Shown: one piece after another, positions 20,927 through 24,667 of the stretch
How positions within the stretch are numbered: the first letter of the stretch is position 1
Layout: each line of letters begins with the position of its first letter
From: Hyphomicrobiaceae bacterium UBA2767
GTDB lineage: Bacteria; Pseudomonadota; Alphaproteobacteria; Rhizobiales; Methyloligellaceae
Direction of reading: 5' to 3'
DNA: 24,667 nt
NCBI GenBank assembly: GCA_002352635.1
Contig: DEIT01000121.1
Span: forward strand, 1-24,667
Notes under the pieces: model-generated
The model's database searches: none
Told to the model about the DNA's origin: nothing
Seen by the model: only the letters and a program-made list of their open reading frames with translations
Program-made: the position numbers and the translations under genes

Positions 20927-22990
20927 ATGTTGAAGAAAATCGCAAAATTAATCCTGACATTCGCCACGCTTTCGTTGGGAGCTCAGCACGCTCAGGCGGC
21001 TCGGGACGTTGATGTTCCTTCTGCCAATATCACAACGACGTTTAGCGGAAGTGGTGTCATTGAGGTCATTTCGACCGACGGGAATAAATGGACGGAAGTC
21101 AAAGGTTCCAACCTGGTGTTCCCGGTCAAAGTCGACATCAGCGTACCCTCTGGCTTTGTCCGCGGATACAGGATCGCCGCGGGCGCCAAGACCATCAAAC
21201 ATGAGCTTTTTGCGCCGTTCAAGCCCACGCAGTTCAGTCAGACGATGTCCCCGTCGGGTACGACGGGTGAGTGGAAGAAGCAATGGAAAGAATCAGTTAT
21301 TGCAAAATGCAATGCGCAACTTTCGGGCGGAAAAGGCGTCGATGAAACGATTTCGCTGACACATGAGGTGGTCGTGGGACTGACGGCCTGGACCTCCAAC
21401 GCATCGGGGCAGTCCAATGACGCGATGGTTCGGACCACACAGGCTTCGTTTCCCCTGAAGTGTATCGGCAAGCCAAAACCAAATCCGCATACCGCCACCA
21501 ACGATATCGGTTTTGACCACGGCGACATGAAGATCAGAGGCATCAAACTTTTCCTCACAACCTATTCCCACGCATACTCGCAGCCAAACCCCGGAACAAA
21601 GTGCAAAAAGGTCAAACTCCTCGTCAGGCTCAACGCGAGCAAGAAGGGCTCTGTTCGGTTCAAGCTTTGGAAGAATGTCGGTGGCACGATGACCAGCAAG
21701 GTGATCGATGCCTGGGCCGCACATGACGGTAGTGGCGGCTTCAAGGCAGAGCATTCGGAGTGGATTTCGGTGAACAAGACAACCTATGTCCAGGCCAAGG
21801 CGGAAGAGATGGTCAACCCCATTGGTCTTTCGACCCCATGGGAGGACATCACCCTGCACTGCACGGGTGCCGGCGGTGAAGGTCTGACCACCGATCTGCC
21901 CGGCGGAGACGATCCTCTGCCGCCAACTCAGAAACTGACCGGCGATTTCTCGTTCATCGACAATGGCGGCACCAAATGTCCGCGCCAGGGGAAAGCGCTG
22001 ATCAATTTCATACCGCTAGGCCCGCAAAATGTGCACTATTCGTTGGATTGTCTGCACGGTCATTTTTCCGGGGTCGCGCAGACCGTGCCCGACGGGAAGG
22101 GTGGCTATGTCGCGCCGGCACTGGTGAGCTTCGACATCGACAAGACCTTGCACGCGAAATGCGCGCTGAAAAGCGTAGCGCCCGGCAAGCCGAAGGTGCA
22201 CGCGCTCAAGGGTCACCTGTTCCAATGCGTCAAGCGGACCTTTGACCCCGTCACCAACGACTTTGGGTCGGATTCGCGGCCGCCAACAGACTCGTCGACG
22301 CCGAACAAGGTCGTTATCGATCCGCCGCGCGTGGTGCCGCCAAACACCGGTCCCACCGTTATCGTCGACCCCGTCAAGATCTCATGTGTCCGTGGTGCTG
22401 TTCGCAACAACAGTTGCTACTGCCCGCCCAAGCACAAGAAGACGCAGATAGGTCGGAACAAGTGGCGCTGTGACCCGATCGTGGTCGATCCGCCCAAGAC
22501 ACCGCCGGGCACGGGTCCGAACGTGATCGTCGATCCAGTCCGGATTACCTGTCTCCGTGGTGCCGTTCGCAACAACAGTTGCTACTGCCCGAGCAAGCAC
22601 AAGAAGGTCAAGATTGGCCCGAACGCATGGCGCTGCAACAAGGTTGTGATCGACCCGCCCAAGACGCCGCCGGGTTCTGGCCCGAATCGGGTTGTTGACC
22701 CGCCCCGCAGGATTTCCTGCAAAAACGGCGTGGTCCGCAGAAACAACTGCTTCTGCCCGCGCACCCACAGGAAGGTCAAAGTCGGTACGAACGCCTGGCG
22801 TTGCGTGAAAAAGGCCACCGTTGTTTCCCCGAAGAAGGGTGGCTCCTCGCTGAACCTCCGCAAGCCAACGCGCAAGGTTGCACCACCGGTACGTATCGCG
22901 CCGAAGAAAAAGAAGAAAAAGAAGTCCAAGAAGCGCCGTTCGTCGAACAACAGTGGTGCCACACAGATGAGGCTCATGCGCCGGCGCTAG
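20927..22990 (+). CDS. Secreted protein with three Cys-rich tandem repeats and a Lys-rich tail, function unknown
   Basis: 687 aa, not recognised as a named family. The signal peptide covers about 1-24 (GAQHAQA). Residues 30-445 are likely beta-rich and contain scattered Cys (128, 179, 226, 312, 351, 375, 412, 434), suggesting disulfides and periplasmic or extracellular location. Residues 462-628 are three repeats of 55-56 aa, each a Pro-rich linker (DPPKTPPGTGPNVIVDP-like) plus a Cys module C-x9-C-x-C-x15-C ending in WRC. The last ~35 residues are very basic, with seven Lys in a row (660-666) and a terminal RRR. GGGAGG precedes the ATG. The basic tail could bind a polyanion such as LPS, DNA or cell-wall polymer (inference). 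The Cys module resembles short repeats found in many alphaproteobacterial envelope proteins. Confidence 0.85.
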   Translation: MLKKIAKLILTFATLSLGAQHAQAARDVDVPSANITTTFSGSGVIEVISTDGNKWTEVKGSNLVFPVKVDISVPSGFVRGYRIAAGAKTIKHELFAPFKPTQFSQTMSPSGTTGEWKKQWKESVIAKCNAQLSGGKGVDETISLTHEVVVGLTAWTSNASGQSNDAMVRTTQASFPLKCIGKPKPNPHTATNDIGFDHGDMKIRGIKLFLTTYSHAYSQPNPGTKCKKVKLLVRLNASKKGSVRFKLWKNVGGTMTSKVIDAWAAHDGSGGFKAEHSEWISVNKTTYVQAKAEEMVNPIGLSTPWEDITLHCTGAGGEGLTTDLPGGDDPLPPTQKLTGDFSFIDNGGTKCPRQGKALINFIPLGPQNVHYSLDCLHGHFSGVAQTVPDGKGGYVAPALVSFDIDKTLHAKCALKSVAPGKPKVHALKGHLFQCVKRTFDPVTNDFGSDSRPPTDSSTPNKVVIDPPRVVPPNTGPTVIVDPVKISCVRGAVRNNSCYCPPKHKKTQIGRNKWRCDPIVVDPPKTPPGTGPNVIVDPVRITCLRGAVRNNSCYCPSKHKKVKIGPNAWRCNKVVIDPPKTPPGSGPNRVVDPPRRISCKNGVVRRNNCFCPRTHRKVKVGTNAWRCVKKATVVSPKKGGSSLNLRKPTRKVAPPVRIAPKKKKKKKSKKRRSSNNSGATQMRLMRRR
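22310..22810 (+). repeat. Three tandem ~165-bp coding repeats (Pro-rich linker plus four-Cys module)
   Basis: Units lie at 22310-22477, 22478-22642 and 22643-22810. Every unit keeps four Cys with identical spacing: 487/497/499/515, 542/552/554/570 and 598/608/610/626. Units 1 and 2 are nearly identical at DNA level over RGAVRNNSCYCP, while units 2 and 3 are closest over the linker DPPKTPPG. Confidence 0.9.
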
Positions 22991-23026
22991 AAACGCCATA
23001 AGGCTCAACGCAAAACGAAGCATGCG

Positions 23027-23060
23027 CGCGCCCCGTGACTAAGCGGGGCGCGTTTCGTTT
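23027..23060. terminator. Bidirectional intrinsic terminator between convergent genes
   Basis: A 9-bp GC-rich stem, CGCGCCCCG (23027-23035) with CGGGGCGCG (23044-23052), an 8-nt loop and TTTCGTTT after it on the plus strand. An A-rich AAAACGAA on the left (23012-23019) gives the T-rich tail on the minus strand. It sits between the stop at 22990 (plus) and the stop at 23066 (minus), so it can serve both genes. Confidence 0.85.
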
Positions 23061-23065
23061 GGAAC

Positions 23066-23494
23066 TCACTGTTTTGGGTCGATGGCGATATCGGCGGTTT
23101 CTTCCTTTCCATCAGGAGAAAAGATCAGTCCGACATTGCATTGGTTTGCATTCTCCCAGTTTCGGCACATGGTCTCAAACGCTGCAACGAGCGCCTCTCT
23201 GTTCGGCATGCCGCAGAGCTCTGTCGGGAAATGAAAGCCGATCGACAGATTGATGCTCATGATGCCGCTCCAACCGGCAGGGTAACACCAGCGCGTGCGC
23301 AGGCACTCCTGTCCGCCTGCCTTGTGGCATTTCTCGCGTGCGCATTTAAACGCGTTGTCCGCGTTGTCAGCGAAGCAATGCGTATGGGCCTGCTCGGGTG
23401 CTGTAACAAAGGCAACGCCTTGCTGGCCGGCAAGAGCTGGAGAGGTGAGCAGAAATAGAATTAGCACTGTCGCGGTGCGGAGAAATCGCTTCAT
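23066..23494 (-). CDS. Small secreted Cys-rich protein, function unknown
   Basis: 142 aa with a clear signal peptide (MKRFLRTATVLILFLLTSPA, cut near ALA-GQQ at 22-23). The mature part has eight Cys (40, 51, 56, 64, 70, 94, 110, 119), an even number consistent with four disulfides in the periplasm or outside. The arrangement CAREKC...C...C with Trp-rich WCYPAGWSG and a late NANQCNVGLIFSPDG faintly recalls DUF4189-type small secreted proteins, but the match is too weak to name. The ATG at 23494 has only a weak ribosome site. It is convergent with the Cys-repeat protein gene and shares a bidirectional terminator with it. No partner gene is obvious. Confidence 0.65.
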   Translation of the reverse strand: MKRFLRTATVLILFLLTSPALAGQQGVAFVTAPEQAHTHCFADNADNAFKCAREKCHKAGGQECLRTRWCYPAGWSGIMSINLSIGFHFPTELCGMPNREALVAAFETMCRNWENANQCNVGLIFSPDGKEETADIAIDPKQ

Positions 23495-23558
23495 CGTCCG
23501 AAATTACGCTTGAAGCTGGATGATCACAATGTGTGGTTTGAGCAAGATGGTGCCAAAA

Positions 23559-23582
23559 AGAAACCCCCGCTGAAGCGGGGGT
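23559..23582 (-). terminator. Intrinsic terminator of nrdJ
   Basis: An 8-bp stem ACCCCCGC (23563-23570) and GCGGGGGT (23575-23582) with a TGAA loop. On the minus strand it is followed by a T-rich run (complement of AAAAAGAA, 23555-23562). It lies about 70 nt beyond the nrdJ stop in the direction of nrdJ transcription. The rest of 23495-23650 shows no gene. Confidence 0.85.
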
Positions 23583-23650
23583 CCTGAAATTGTTTCCAAA
23601 TTGAACCGGGAGAAATCCAGGGTTCGATATTGAGATGCGAAAACAGAGGT

Positions 23651-24667
23651 CTAGCTACATCCGCTGGTTGCTCCGCAAGTGTCGCACTTCAGGCAAGTGC
23701 CGTTTCGCACCAGTGTGAAGTTGCCGCAATCGCCACATGCCTCGCCTTCATAACCCTTTACGCGGGCCTCCATTATGAGGTCGGTCTCGCGGCGTTCACC
23801 GAGCCCTGAGACAGGGTTGGCAGCGGCCGGAGGGGAGAGTGCCTCCTCGACCGCCGCCGCAGCACCAAGGCTGCGCGGCTGTGGTGGTAAACTGTCGGGC
23901 GCTAGGGAGGAGCTCGTGGTTTGGGATACGCCCGACGATCCAGCCCCCGCTGCGACCGCTTCAGCCTCGGCGGTGTTCCCCGCCACCACAACCAGCTTGT
24001 CGTTAAGCCGGCCGCGGGTAAACCCGTGACTTACAAACTGCGTTGCCGCGCTACTCTCGCCCCTGCCTTCGCTGACACCCTTGCCCAGAACGGTGCCGCC
24101 GACATCAGCCGGGTCGACATGGGCAAGCTCGTGACGATCGAGATAGGACACGGCGAGTTCGCGGAAAATATAATCGAGGATCGATGTGGCGTTCTTGATC
24201 GAATCGTTGCCCTGCACGAGGCCAGCCGGTTCGAACCGGGTGAATGTGAAGGCGTCAACGAATTCTTCCAGCGGTACGCCATATTGCAAACCGACCGACA
24301 CGGCGATGGCGAAATTATTCATCAGCGACCGGAACGCAGCGCCTTCCTTGTGCATGTCGATGAAGATCTCACCCAGACGGCCGTCTTCGTATTCGCCAGT
24401 GTGCAGATAGACCTTATGGCCGCCAACGATTGCCTTTTGCGTGTAGCTCTTGCGGCGGTCCGGCAGGCGCTCGCGTTCAGCCGTCTCACGCACGCGCTCC
24501 ACGACCCGTTCAACGATTTTCTCAGCGATTGCTTCAGCGCGCTGCGCGGCGGGCTGGTCGCTGGCGATCGCCTCGAGCGTGTCTTCCTGCTCATCATCGT
24601 CCTGGCCAAGCACCTGAGCGTTAAGCGGCTGGGAGAGTTTCGAGCCATCGCGGTAGAGCGCGTTGGC
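23651..24667 (-). CDS. nrdJ: Adenosylcobalamin-dependent (class II) ribonucleotide reductase, C-terminal part
   Basis: The reading frame runs from the window edge to the stop at 23651, giving 338 residues of the C-terminus; the start and catalytic barrel lie outside. The visible part begins ANALYRDGSKLSQPL and continues through the conserved KVYLHTGEYEDGRLGEIFID, FRSLMNNFAIAVSVGLQYG, FVDAFTFTRFEPAGLVQGND and SILDYIFRELAVSYL segments. These are typical of the long NrdJ form. It ends in CGDCGNFTLVRNGTCLKCD plus a final CGATSGC, a Cys cluster that may bind zinc and shuttle electrons to the active site. A low-complexity Ala/Ser/Pro linker separates the two. The enzyme makes deoxyribonucleotides with B12. 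A terminator follows about 70 nt downstream. Confidence 0.95.
   Translation of the reverse strand, partial: ANALYRDGSKLSQPLNAQVLGQDDDEQEDTLEAIASDQPAAQRAEAIAEKIVERVVERVRETAERERLPDRRKSYTQKAIVGGHKVYLHTGEYEDGRLGEIFIDMHKEGAAFRSLMNNFAIAVSVGLQYGVPLEEFVDAFTFTRFEPAGLVQGNDSIKNATSILDYIFRELAVSYLDRHELAHVDPADVGGTVLGKGVSEGRGESSAATQFVSHGFTRGRLNDKLVVVAGNTAEAEAVAAGAGSSGVSQTTSSSLAPDSLPPQPRSLGAAAAVEEALSPPAAANPVSGLGERRETDLIMEARVKGYEGEACGDCGNFTLVRNGTCLKCDTCGATSGCS

Noticed and set aside
21293..21859. 188-codon minus-strand frame inside the Cys-repeat protein gene
   Set aside because: The plus-strand frame has a signal peptide, ribosome site and repeats; the antisense frame shows none of these.
22910..22950. A-rich run encoding the Lys tail as a possible frameshift or sequencing error
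   Set aside because: The frame continues through it to a sensible basic end (RRSSNN...RRR) and stops just before a good terminator, so the frame appears intact.

Overview
The window reads as chromosomal DNA of an alphaproteobacterium, most likely a Hyphomicrobiales/Parvibaculum-like lineage. This is inferred from the radC-map-sfsA-(divergent) cinA-like neighbourhood, the B12-dependent ribonucleotide reductase nrdJ, the NodF/NodE-like ACP and ketosynthase pair, GC-rich coding sequence and frequent TTG/GTG starts. No rRNA, tRNA, CRISPR array, insertion sequence or phage gene was seen. Nearly all of the window is coding, and the longest gene-free stretch is about 344 nt.

Layout. (1) 1-3432, minus strand: a liv-type branched-chain amino acid ABC transporter, livH-livM-livG-livF, with livF cut by the window edge. 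A small dual-CDGSH iron-sulfur protein (3539-3781) lies just upstream on the same strand. (2) 4061-9935, plus strand: a compact beta-oxidation operon of fadE-type acyl-CoA dehydrogenase, fadJ-type hydratase/dehydrogenase and fadI-type thiolase. It is followed by a secreted DUF2147-SPOR fusion (9970-10968). (3) 10952-16242: a lipid-building block. It holds a long-chain acyl-CoA ligase (minus), a NodF-like acyl carrier protein and NodE-like ketosynthase (plus), then a BpsB-like isoprenylcysteine-methyltransferase-family protein and a type III polyketide synthase (minus). (4) 16389-19997: housekeeping genes, namely a cyclophilin-like fold protein, radC, map, sfsA and a CinA-N-terminal-like protein. 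(5) 20011-23494: a CREST/ceramidase-family membrane protein, a 687-residue secreted protein with three Cys-rich repeats and a Lys-rich tail, and a small eight-Cys secreted protein convergent to it. (6) 23651-24667: the C-terminal part of nrdJ, with its own terminator.

How the genes may work together. Regions 2 and 3 put fatty-acid activation (ligase), degradation (fadE/J/I), a dedicated ACP/ketosynthase pair and a type III PKS with a tailoring methyltransferase side by side. The simplest reading is that acyl chains are either degraded or diverted into a long-chain alkylpyrone/alkylresorcinol-like lipid that is then methylated. This is inference from gene families and position; no product can be read from the DNA. 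Two palindromes in the divergent spacers (3873-3894 and 12779-12792) are candidate operators for these lipid genes.

The most unusual items are the type III PKS/methyltransferase/ACP/ketosynthase block, the DUF2147-SPOR fusion and the Cys-repeat secreted protein.
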